From Allomyces macrogynus ATCC 38327 (taxonomy: Eukaryota; Blastocladiomycota; Blastocladiomycetes; Blastocladiales; Blastocladiaceae): a stretch of DNA of 20,583 nucleotides. The notes under the pieces were generated by a model that did not search any database, had not been told where the DNA came from, and worked only from the letters and a program-made list of their open reading frames with translations. Shown one piece after another: positions 1-7,761 of the stretch (the stretch's first letter is position 1; every line of letters starts with the position of its first letter). Both the position numbers and the translations under genes were made by a program. The DNA lies in NCBI GenBank assembly GCA_000151295.1, contig GG745369.1, forward strand, positions 134,139 to 154,721, in the 5' to 3' direction.

Positions 1-309
1 TCACGCCCGACGCGGCAGCGGTGGACATGCGGAGGCCGCGGGCGGTGCCGACCCGACGGGCCCGCCACCGCGCGCGCGGTTCGGGATCAAGAATCGCGGC
101 GAGTGCTCGCCGGCAAACCCGACCTTGGTGTACATGGACCCAATGTCGAGTACAATCTTGTCGTCGGACGTGTAGGGCGAGGACGTGGCCGTGGCGCGCG
201 ACCGGAGCAGCTGGGCAATGTCGGTGGGCGTGCGCGACGCACGCGCGCCGGCGCTCGACGTGGTCGACGACCGGTGGCTTGCATCCCAGGCGCGGAGAAT
301 ACGATCCAT
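1..309 (-). CDS. Actin-related protein, Arp10-like, N-terminal part (partial)
   Basis: The reading frame starts with ATG at 309 and runs off the low-coordinate end of the window. About residues 49-75 hold an actin-fold phosphate-1 block: KIVLDIGSMYTKVGFAGE followed by PRFLIPN. This matches the start of actin-related proteins, most like Arp10/ACTR10, a dynactin pointed-end subunit that helps dynein-driven transport along microtubules (family knowledge). About 48 Arg/Ser/Thr-rich residues precede the block, a longer leader than usual. The frame meets a stop at 1-3, far too early for a protein of about 400 residues, so an intron donor must lie between the IPN motif (near 85) and the edge. Several GT dinucleotides are possible and I could not choose one. 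The actin-fold call is firm; Arp10 over another divergent Arp is inference. Confidence 0.7.
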   Translation of the reverse strand: MDRILRAWDASHRSSTTSSAGARASRTPTDIAQLLRSRATATSSPYTSDDKIVLDIGSMYTKVGFAGEHSPRFLIPNRARGGGPVGSAPPAASACPPLPRRA

Positions 310-748
310 GGCGGCAATAAGGCGGGAACGATGCAGGTGCTGCGCAAGCGTCGCTCGTGGTCGGGTCAAGGCAGTCCGATGAGACCGGCTGCGGCGAGCT
401 ATCCGTCGACACGACCACGGCGGCCGAAGTGCTCGCCTCAACGAATGCTGAAGCCGCCGACGGGCGAGTGCACCAGGTGGCGTCGCGGGGAGTACGTTCG
501 TTGGGTGAGCGCGTTGACGTCGCGGTGGACGAGTCACGCGCGATGGGCAACGACATGCGACTTCGGCGACCACGACAACCAGTTGCTGCTGCTGCTCGCT
601 GCTGCTTGTAACTATTCGTGTGCCAGAATAGTTCACAGAAACCAAAGCACGCAAAAATGCGGGACGAGCCAGACAGCGAATGGCGATGGCGGCACAAATT
701 GACAAAACGATTAATTGGCGCCGCCGAAGCGATCATTCAGATTTGAAC
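310..748. other. Intergenic region upstream of the actin-related gene
   Basis: No convincing gene is seen. It is the probable promoter region of the leftward actin-related gene. A short CTG/GCT-rich microsatellite lies near 582-605. An AAAA run at 704-707 reads TTTT on the minus strand, about 42 bases past the tRNA end, and could serve as a Pol III terminator. Open frames here are antisense or GC-driven shadows. Confidence 0.4.
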
Positions 749-820
749 GTCACCGCCCAGGATCGAACTGGGGACCTTGAGTGTGTGAGACTCACGTGAT
801 AACCACTACACCACGGTGAC
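749..820 (-). tRNA. tRNA-Val (anticodon CAC)
   Basis: The minus strand folds as a complete 72-base cloverleaf. The acceptor stem GTCACCG pairs with CGGTGAC (7 bp). The D arm is GTGTAGTGGTTATCAC. The anticodon stem TGAGT/ACTCA encloses loop CTCACAC, giving anticodon CAC, which reads the valine codon GTG. The variable loop is AGGTC. The T stem CCCAG/CTGGG encloses TTCGATC, which also supplies the Pol III B box. There is no intron and no encoded CCA, as expected for a nuclear eukaryotic tRNA. GTG is a common valine codon in the GC-rich genes around it. Confidence 0.96.
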
Positions 821-822
821 AA

Positions 823-856
823 GGCAGACTATGCTTAACCGCTGAGCTAAGTCTCC
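823..856 (-). other. tRNA-like mini-hairpin with an A-box, upstream of tRNA-Val
   Basis: Two bases 5' of the tRNA-Val on the same strand lies a tRNA-like start: GGAGACT, then TA, then a D-arm-like GCTCAGCGGTTAAGC. TAGCTCAGCGG fits the Pol III A-box consensus. Instead of an anticodon arm the sequence runs straight into AGTCTGCC, which pairs with the 5' acceptor strand (AGACT with AGTCT, then GG with CC across one bulged G). It looks like a tRNA that lost its anticodon and T arms, or a chance hairpin. The tRNA identity cannot be told. Confidence 0.4.
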
Positions 857-1107
857 GTTGGGATTTTCTAACCTTGTATTTTCGGAGTCCCGACCAGGGT
901 TGCCGAAATGAAACGACCGCAGCGCAGCCGTTTTCGAGGTCGACAGACTGTGACGCTGGACGAGTTATCAAGTCGACCCGCAACCAACTTGGTGCATTCG
1001 AATCCGACCGGAACCCGCTGCAATCAACGTTGAAAGAACAGCAGTGCTTGCTGCTCAAACCGTGGTCATCTCATCCACCGACTGCCGGCTCCAACTCCCC
1101 AGCCCCC

Positions 1108-3027
1108 ATGTTCAAGTGGCTCGGCACGGTATGGCACCGCGAGCCGCATTGATGTTACCAACGACCCGCCACGCCCCGTACCGTCGCTGACGCGCCCCTG
1201 TCCGCGGCAGAACAGCAATAACGCGGGCAAGCCCGCGCACGCCGGCGCGCCCATGCACCCGGCCGACATTGAGGGCAACGAGCGATACTATGGCCTGCAA
1301 AACGTACGCCTCAGTTGCTCGTTTGAGCGCCCTGCGATGACTTGACACTGTCGAGCAGCGCTAACGCGACGACCGGCTCTCGATGTAGTTTGGCAACACT
1401 TGGTCCGTCGGCCCTTCCATCGCCCCTGGTAGCGATAGCTGATCGCTGACGGCCGCCCCCTTTCCCAGCTACTGCAACTCGGTCCTGCAAGCGCTCTACT
1501 TCTGCCGCCCATTCCGCGAATCAATCCTGCACTTCCCGGCGCTGCAGTCGATTGCCGAGCTGCTGCCGTCCACGTTCACGTCGGCCGGCGAGTCGGGCGC
1601 CGACCCAGACAGCGGCAGCACGTCCGACACTGACGAGAGCGGGGGGAGCAAGTCGCCTGTCGTTGGCAGCAGCAGCCCAAACCTCTTGCGCCGGCGCACG
1701 GGCAGCAATAATAATGTCGCGACGGCGAAAAACGGCAAGCCTGTGATTCAGCTGCCCAAGGGATTGCGTGCAAACGCGGCCATCACGGTCACGGGCAACC
1801 CGGACGATACGCTGCTGCTGCACCTCAAGGAGCTCTACTACCAGATCGCCGCGCAGAAGAAGCGCACGGGCGTCGTCGGGCCCAAGGGGTTCTCGGACAA
1901 GGTCAAGAAGGAGAACAGTACGGTGCGCGGCGCGGCGCGTCGTTCAATCCGGTGCTTGCGGTGGATCGCGCTGACCAACGTGGATGGCTCGGTCTCGATA
2001 GTCCTGTTCCGATCCACGCAGCAGCAAGACGCACACGAGTTTCTCAACTACATGCTCAATGCGATCGCCGAGCTAATTCTCGCCGAGCGCAAGAAGAACG
2101 AGACCGACGACGAGGCGGCGCCGTCGACGTTGCCGGCGGGCAAGACGTGGATTCACGAACTGTTTGAGGGCGAGCTCGCGACCGAGATTCGGTGCTTGAC
2201 GTGCGAGAGCACGACCGAGACGCGCGAGTGCTTCCTCGACCTGAGTATCGACGTGGAGGCCAACTCGTCGATCGCGTCGTGCCTGTGGAGCTACAGCCAG
2301 TCGGAAATGCTCTGCCACAAGGACAAGTTTTATTGCGATACGTGTGCCGGGTTGCAGGAAGCCGAGCGCATGTACGTTAGCTCTGTCGGGTCGCGACTAT
2401 CGCGGGCGGGGGCAAGATTGATCGCTTTTCGTTTCGGCACATTTAGGATGAAGATCAAGAAGCTGCCGCCGGTCCTGGCGCTGCACCTCAAGCGGTTCAA
2501 GTACATGGAGAACCAGCAGAAATATGTCAAGCTCATGCACCGCGTCATGTTCCCGACCGAGTTGCGGCTCTTCAATCCGGTTCGTCCGTTCTTGCTCCAT
2601 CGTCTCCACCTATTCACGCGATCACTCGACTGACATTCGCACGCGAATGCAGAGCAACGACACGATCGACTCGACCGACCAAATGTACGACTTGTTTGCG
2701 ATCGTCGTGCACATTGGTAGCTCGCCCAACCACGGCCACTACGTTGCGCTCGTGCGGTCCTACGACCGGTGGCTGCTGTTCGACGACGAGTCAGTCGAGC
2801 TCGTCTCCGAGGCGCACTTAGCCAAGTACTTTGGCGAGCCCGATGCCGACCCGCCCGGGTCGACGGCCGCAGGGTACCTGCTGTTCTACCAAGCGCGGGG
2901 TGCGTTTTTTTTTTGCCCAGTCTACGTGGGTCGATCCGGGATGGGGTCGCAGACTGATTGTTTTTCGGCAACAACAGATATGCTCACGGCCGTCCGCAAG
3001 CGTACCATGACGGTGCCGCTGTCGTGA
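1108..3027 (+). CDS. Ubiquitin carboxyl-terminal hydrolase of the USP12/USP46 (CreB/Ubp9) type, eight exons
   Basis: Joining 1108-1128, 1211-1303, 1389-1402, 1469-1917, 2002-2371, 2447-2579, 2653-2899 and 2978-3027 gives 1377 bases, in frame, 458 residues plus TGA. All seven introns are GT...AG, 66-85 bases; several carry CTGAC or CTAAC. The Cys box FGNTCYCNSVLQALYFC puts the nucleophile at C43. The middle block is QQQDAHEFLNYMLNAIAE from 199. Two CxxC pairs (C257/C260, C304/C307) form the zinc-binding fingers. The His box SPNHGHYVALV gives H389, and WLLFDD gives D404. Family knowledge: a cysteine protease that removes ubiquitin; USP12/46 are activated by WD40 partners (UAF1/WDR48, WDR20), and fungal CreB with CreC acts in carbon catabolite repression. 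It is longer than human USP46 (366) because of a Ser/Asp-rich insert at about 62-135. The short first exon, encoding MFKWLGT, is the least certain part. Confidence 0.92.
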
Positions 3028-3154
3028 TTTTGGAGCGATGGCGGAGACACGCGTCGATGATCCGGTCCTGTCGTGCGGCATTCATTGGTTATTAGTACGC
3101 CTTGTCCAGGTTACCGTGTGGTATACTTGATCCATGTGTACGCACGCACGCGTC

Positions 3155-3420
3155 ATGAGCAAGTCAAAAGGAGACGACTTGAAAAAGCCGATCTGGCCAA
3201 GTTCGCTGGGTCGGAAATCCGGTGCATTGAGCCCACGGTGGGGGGCTCGCAGCGGACTTAGTCTACACGAAACCCGAGGACATGCGCTCTGACATGACCG
3301 TCCAGGTAGGGTAGTCGGATCGCTTGGGTGCAACTCCCAAGCCAACTGAGCCAGCAGAGGGCATGAGCACAAGTCAACAGTTATCACGACCGTCAGGTTT
3401 CCCAAAGGACGGCCATGGTG
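3155..3420 (+). repeat. Dispersed repeat, copy A (left arm of an inverted pair)
   Basis: This stretch is repeated in reverse complement at about 3885-4165. The best part, 3302-3353, matches 3931-3984 on the other strand at all but about two or three positions. Similarity is weaker but recognisable outward (a shared GCATTGAGCCCACG near 3225-3240) and inward, where CTGAGCCAGCAGAGGGCATGA (split here as 3345-3365) recurs at 15463-15481. No reading frame survives in it. It could be a foldback or MITE-like element, or two insertions of one family facing each other. Confidence 0.65.
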
Positions 3421-3884
3421 GCCGTTTACTACGCAAGGCAGCTGCTGCTATAGGCGGGCGGGCACTCGCATACCGTCTTCCCGAGATCGGCAGCCCTTGA
3501 TGCAGATCGCAGTGTGGTCAGCGGGCAACGGACGACACGTCATCGCTCCCCCACGATTGTGTCACGTGCGATGAGTGGATGCGGGCATGTGTCATGCAGG
3601 CGTGCGCAGCCAAAGCCTCACGTGCCGGTGGTAGATCAGCAGCAGAAGCTGTGTCGACACGTGAGGCACTGCTCAAAAGTGTCTCGCACCTTCATTCGCA
3701 CGTGACCCTTGCCTGACTTTAGCTACGGTGCGCGCCATTTGCAAGTTCGCCGGCTGCAGGGGAGCCCCCTGACAATCAAAATGGCGGTCCGTGCAAGAAC
3801 AGACCGCCCGTCGTGGTTTGAGGCAGCCACCCTGCCGAGCGAATTAGCATGGCCAACCAGTACGGCCAGCACTCGCTCAAAGAA
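3421..3884. other. Spacer between the inverted repeat arms
   Basis: About 460 bases with no convincing gene. CACGTG occurs several times (for example near 3563, 3620, 3660 and 3700), partly within short repeated CACGTGA-like words. Short frames on both strands lack any recognised motif. No transposase remnant was seen. Confidence 0.4.
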
Positions 3885-4165
3885 AGTCCGATAGTCGTGA
3901 TACCTCTTGACCTATGTTCATGGCTCTCTACTGGCTCAGTTGGCTTGTGGAGTTGCACCCAAGCGATCCGACTACCCTGCCTGGACGCCACATCACATCA
4001 GAGGACATTTTCTCTGGCTTCGTGCAGAATTAATATCGCGTCCGCAGTGAGCCCCTCTCGTGGGCTCAATGCAGCGGATTGGAAGCTGATTCCGACTAAG
4101 TTTTGGTCGGGACTAGTTTTGCTTTGGCCGATTCTTCAGATGCTAACAGGACCCATTGCTCATGC
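3885..4165 (-). repeat. Dispersed repeat, copy B (right arm of the inverted pair)
   Basis: Inverted partner of the copy at 3155-3420. The core 3931-3984 reads CTGGCTCAGTTGGCTTGTGG and onward to CCTGCCTGG, the reverse complement of 3302-3353 apart from about two or three changes. The flanking parts have diverged more, with small indels. The segment to its left (about 3870-3930) also resembles 15415-15481. The stretch from 4166 to 4314 shows nothing recognisable. Confidence 0.65.
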
Positions 4166-4314
4166 TCACCTTGTTTATGTCCGCCTTTCCGCACAGTAGC
4201 GGTTCATTTTGTTAGTTCGGTTTGATGCCTCCAAGACGACAAACAGCGCGATTCAAAGCGAAAAGAACAACTGCATTTACTTCTAAAAATGCAAGCACGC
4301 CAAACATGACCAAT

Positions 4315-4593
4315 CTACACGTGCATTCCGTCACGGTCAACATCGCGGTACGGCTCGACCGCCATCCAGAACGACTCTCCACCCGACCCGTCTTCCCGCG
4401 CCAGCAGCCACCGCCGCTCAGCCCAAACCGTCGCGCCCGGCTTCAAGATCGCGTCGACGACGCGGGTCATATCAAGCAGCACGCGCACCTCGGTGCGCGA
4501 CACCAGCTCCACAACCGTCGCGAACGTCGCGTCGGCTGCGCGCTGCGTGACCGACTTGCGCCTGGCCAGAATGACTGCCTTTGGCTCACGCAT
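4315..4593 (-). CDS. Uncharacterised 92-residue reading frame, possibly the 3' part of a larger or broken gene
   Basis: From the ATG at 4593 to TAG at 4315-4317 the frame has the GC-rich third positions of the neighbouring true genes and reads like an ordinary globular protein, with segments VTQRAADATFATVVELVSRT, VLLDMTRVVDAILKPG and GGESFWMAVEPYRDVD. I do not recognise the family. Just upstream, about 4597-4655, a different frame also reads protein-like (VDIDVARAAIQAEWIADG) and would join it through a single frame change. So this may be the last exon of a gene with an intron I cannot place, or a fragment with a frameshift. It lies 232 bases beyond the stop of the LRR gene on the same strand, and splicing to that gene fails. 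Confidence 0.4.
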   Translation of the reverse strand: MREPKAVILARRKSVTQRAADATFATVVELVSRTEVRVLLDMTRVVDAILKPGATVWAERRWLLAREDGSGGESFWMAVEPYRDVDRDGMHV

Positions 4594-4825
4594 CGCCCAT
4601 CGGCAATCCACTCGGCCTGGATGGCGGCACGTGCGACATCGATATCGACATGACCTTCTCGTCAGCGGACGCGAGGGCCAATCAACCAAGCGCTGAGGAC
4701 GCGTTGAGATTTGTATGGGGAGTAGAAGCAGCATGGCATGAGCATGAGCCATCCTCGGCACATGGACAGTCTATTCTTCGCTCCATTGAGAGTCTCTCCA
4801 CGCAACTTGCGACAGCAGTCATCAC

Positions 4826-6394
4826 TCACCAACCCGACCACGCTTTCAAGTGCACGCGCAGCGGCGGCCACTCCTGCCGCATCACCGTCTTGATCTCATC
4901 CGACAAGTTCATATCGCCAACCCAAACCGCGCGCAGCGGCACCGACGCGGGCACAGCCCTTAAACCCGCCAACAGCCCACCCTCGCTCACGCGGCATCGC
5001 TCGTCCAGCGCAAACAGCTCAAGTGCCGGCGGCCATGTCATGCCAGCCAGGCCATCGTCGCCCACCGGGTTGTCAGCCACGCCGAGTTCACGAACTCTCG
5101 TGCCCAGCGCCGCGGTTAGGATCGCAATCCCGTCGGCAGAGATCAAGTTGAACCCGACGTCGAGCTGGACGAGGCCGGGCGGCATGCGCGCTGCCAGGAC
5201 AGGCATGCCCGCGTCACCAATGCGGTTGCCGTGCAAGTTGAGGTGCGTCAGCGTCTGCGGAATCGCAGCCGCCAAGATCTTGGGCCACGCGTCGTGCATG
5301 ATGTGCAAATTGGCGAGATTGAGATGTCGGAGCGGGATGCGCGCGAGATGCGCGCCAAGTATTGCTACGGCTACGGACGAAATGGCGGAACCCCCGTCCA
5401 TACACAGCTTGTCGAGCTGGCGCGGTAGGTGCGCGACAAACGCCTCGGTCACCGCGTCGCGCTCACCATCGTTGGCAAACCGCGGCAAGGTCAGATCGCG
5501 GAGCATCACCGGTAAGTTGCGCGCCACGAGCTGCGCGACCTCGCCCATCATGCCCGCATGCTGCAAGCTGAGACGCACGAGCCCCGGCGGCAAGTGGAAC
5601 GTCAACATTTTGGCCGTCGGCAAGTCGAGCGAGGCCATAGTCAGAGACAGCGCGAGGAGCGTCGATGGCAGCGAGTGCGCGAGGAAGACGAGGTGACTGC
5701 TCGCGGTCCGGCGCGGGAGCCCTGTGGCATGGAACGCGAGCGAACGCACTCGAGGCGGGACGCTCAAGATTGGCGTTCCGCCCAATTGAACGCGCCGAAT
5801 CGCGCCGGGCGGGATCGCAGTCAAGTCGTGGCGGGTGACAATGCACTGGAACTCGTTGATCCCTTGTCGTCCCGGCCCAGCGATCAAAAACCACGAGGCA
5901 TCGGCGTCATTTGTAATCAGGTCAGCGTCGGGCGAGTCGATTTCGTCCCGGTGGTTCCAATACGCGGCGTGCGCGTGCATCGCGGTAAACGAGCTTGATG
6001 CGAGCGCATCGACGAGCGCGATTGGTTTCGGAGCAATCACGGCAACATATCCTCGCGGTGCTGGCACATGCCGCAATGCTCCGCTCACGTCGCGCGCACA
6101 GGTGAGGTACTCGGTCTGCGCGCTGCCAGTGCTGTCGAGAGGGATAAGGAAAAGCAGGGCGCCGGCCGAGCGTGCGAGAGCGTGCACGGCAGGTGCGTAA
6201 AGATGCGACGACGCTCGTGCGAAATCGACAACATTGTTGCGGTTCTGGGTCAAATTGAGCAGCTGGTGAGCAATGTCCTCGATGATCACGGAGGGCAGGT
6301 GCTCGATCAGGGCCTCGCGTGCGTCGAGGACAGGGTCAGTCGCACGGCAATTGTCGCTGCGATGCAGGGCGCCGGGAAAGTCTTGGTGGGCCAT
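4826..6394 (-). CDS. F-box-like, leucine-rich-repeat (RNI-type) protein, paralogue 1
   Basis: An intronless frame of 522 residues from ATG at 6394 to TGA at 4826-4828. The frame is open upstream to a TTG but has no earlier ATG. Residues about 31-75 (EHLPSVIIEDIAHQLL ... ASSHLYAPAV) resemble an F-box helix pair. A middle region at about 76-200 is shared with the paralogue at 10599-12176. The C-terminal half holds RNI-type leucine-rich repeats, for example LTHLNLHGNRIGDAGMPVLA and LVQLDVGFNLISADG. F-box/LRR proteins often recruit substrates to SCF ubiquitin ligases, but the F-box match is weak, so that role is inference. No signal peptide or membrane segment is seen. A GTGAGT overlaps the stop codon, but no acceptor downstream gives an open exon, and the paralogue ends at the equivalent place, so the stop is taken as real. 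Confidence 0.85.
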   Translation of the reverse strand: MAHQDFPGALHRSDNCRATDPVLDAREALIEHLPSVIIEDIAHQLLNLTQNRNNVVDFARASSHLYAPAVHALARSAGALLFLIPLDSTGSAQTEYLTCARDVSGALRHVPAPRGYVAVIAPKPIALVDALASSSFTAMHAHAAYWNHRDEIDSPDADLITNDADASWFLIAGPGRQGINEFQCIVTRHDLTAIPPGAIRRVQLGGTPILSVPPRVRSLAFHATGLPRRTASSHLVFLAHSLPSTLLALSLTMASLDLPTAKMLTFHLPPGLVRLSLQHAGMMGEVAQLVARNLPVMLRDLTLPRFANDGERDAVTEAFVAHLPRQLDKLCMDGGSAISSVAVAILGAHLARIPLRHLNLANLHIMHDAWPKILAAAIPQTLTHLNLHGNRIGDAGMPVLAARMPPGLVQLDVGFNLISADGIAILTAALGTRVRELGVADNPVGDDGLAGMTWPPALELFALDERCRVSEGGLLAGLRAVPASVPLRAVWVGDMNLSDEIKTVMRQEWPPLRVHLKAWSGW

Positions 6395-7065
6395 TTGTGC
6401 GCGCCCGAAAGTTGCCACACGGATCGCTCGGGTGACGTTTCGGTGCGTCGAGACACAAACAGGATTATCGTCTAGATTCAAGTCGGTGGGGCGGGCCTAA
6501 GGTTGATCGTGTTGATATCGAACGGAGAGGAAAGACCCTTGTTTGCCCCTCGACTGATCAAGCCGCCAGCGCGCGGCAAGCAATGGCCGATGCGCCATTG
6601 CTCTGGTCTTGATGCTGAAGCATGTATCTTGCGCTTTTCGCATCGTGTTGCGCCAAGTGAGGAGAAGTATCACGCGGCTGCTCTGCAAATCAGTTGTGAA
6701 TATCATACTTATTCCAACAGGTGAGCCGCGTTGCCCTTCAGCGCGTGGGAGACTTTCCGCATCTGACGCTCATGCCAAATCAATCCGTCCATTCAATCGA
6801 ATGCTCAGCAAACAGTGGCAGATACTGTCAACAACGCGGCAATACCCAACATTGCAGCTGTTACTATGAAGGCCTGTTCACAAGGACGAAAAGCTGGCTG
6901 CGGGAGCTTCAGAATATGCATGCATGTAATTCGAACTCATCGTGGGATCAAAAATGCATCACACAGGGAGGAAAATATGGGCGAGGACAAAGAATGTTGA
7001 GCCCTCCCTCTGGCCCCAAGAGCAGCACAAGTTGATGGATTTGTGGCAAGGAGACAGTCTCGTGC
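6395..7065. other. Intergenic region with no recognised gene
   Basis: About 670 bases, less GC-rich than the coding regions. Short frames on both strands show no motif or codon bias of a real gene. The part next to 6394 is the probable promoter of the leftward LRR gene; no clear TATA box is seen. No repeat shared with the rest of the window was noticed. Confidence 0.4.
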
Positions 7066-7464
7066 ATGCTCGAAGCTGCCAAGATTCAGAAACTTGGATC
7101 ATTGTTGGTTGGTCTGTTCATCGGCGATGCCGCTGGCGCCCCCTGCCGGATCGCGATTGTGCTATATAGCTTCGAAATCGTGTGCAAGACTCAGCAAGAC
7201 CTGGGGCCAGTCCGGGCCATGAGCGACGGATTTACTACGTATCCACGTCCAAAAGAAGTCCGCGAACAGATTATGTACCAAACACGCGCTGTCCGTCATC
7301 AGCTTCCGCAGCTGTCGAGTCGCCATGTCGGCGCAGATAGTACTTGCCAGTGTTGCGCGAGGACAATGAATGCTCACGCGCCTTTGGGAGCGGTCTGTTG
7401 TGGACCGGTGTGTTGGTTGGTTGATCCGCGTGATGGCTTTGGCAGGTTACGCACGCACAATTGA
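7066..7464 (+). pseudogene. Possible relic of an ADP-ribosylglycohydrolase (DraG/ARH family) N-terminal region
   Basis: The 132-residue frame opens with KLGSLLVGLFIGDAAGAP at about residues 9-26, which fits the first conserved helix of ADP-ribosylglycohydrolases (consensus LGxxxGxxxGDAxGxP). These enzymes remove ADP-ribose from modified proteins or metabolites. Near residue 108, MNAHAPLGAV resembles the later NGxxMRxxPLG block at about the right spacing. The TDDT metal-binding motif expected between them is absent; SDGFTTY stands near its place. The frame stops at 7464, far short of the usual ~300 residues, and no later metal-binding motif was found. I read this as a truncated, decayed copy. 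A chance match cannot be excluded. Confidence 0.35.
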
Positions 7465-7761
7465 AGGGACCGCGACTCGCGCGACATGCTGACCACACGA
7501 CCACAGCCGATCTCTTTCGCTCCTCGTCAACAAATATCTAAACCAGCATCTCCTCTCAACTGAGCGCGTGTCAACGCGCCCAACTTCAAGTAACCCGCCG
7601 CAATCGCGCGGCAATACCGTCTTGGATCGAGCGCTACACAGGCCGCGCACCCTCCTGACCAACCGGCGCGCTGACGAAGCATCACGGCCAGGCCATTTTG
7701 TGATCACGGCTCCGTCAACTCCGCTCTCTCCGCACCTGCATTGCCGCTTTCGTTTGACACC

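Noticed and set aside
1918..2001. Reading 1918-2001 as coding sequence, as the open frame allows
   Set aside because: USP homologues pass from the RKEN region to LFRS/QQDAHEF without the 28 extra residues; the GTACGG...GATAG ends and a CTGAC site fit an intron.
4593..4846. Splicing of the LRR gene (4826-6394) into the 4315-4593 frame through the GTGAGT at its stop codon
   Set aside because: The three most plausible AG acceptors before 4593 all lead to a stop codon in the joined frame, and the paralogue ends at the equivalent position without an extra exon.
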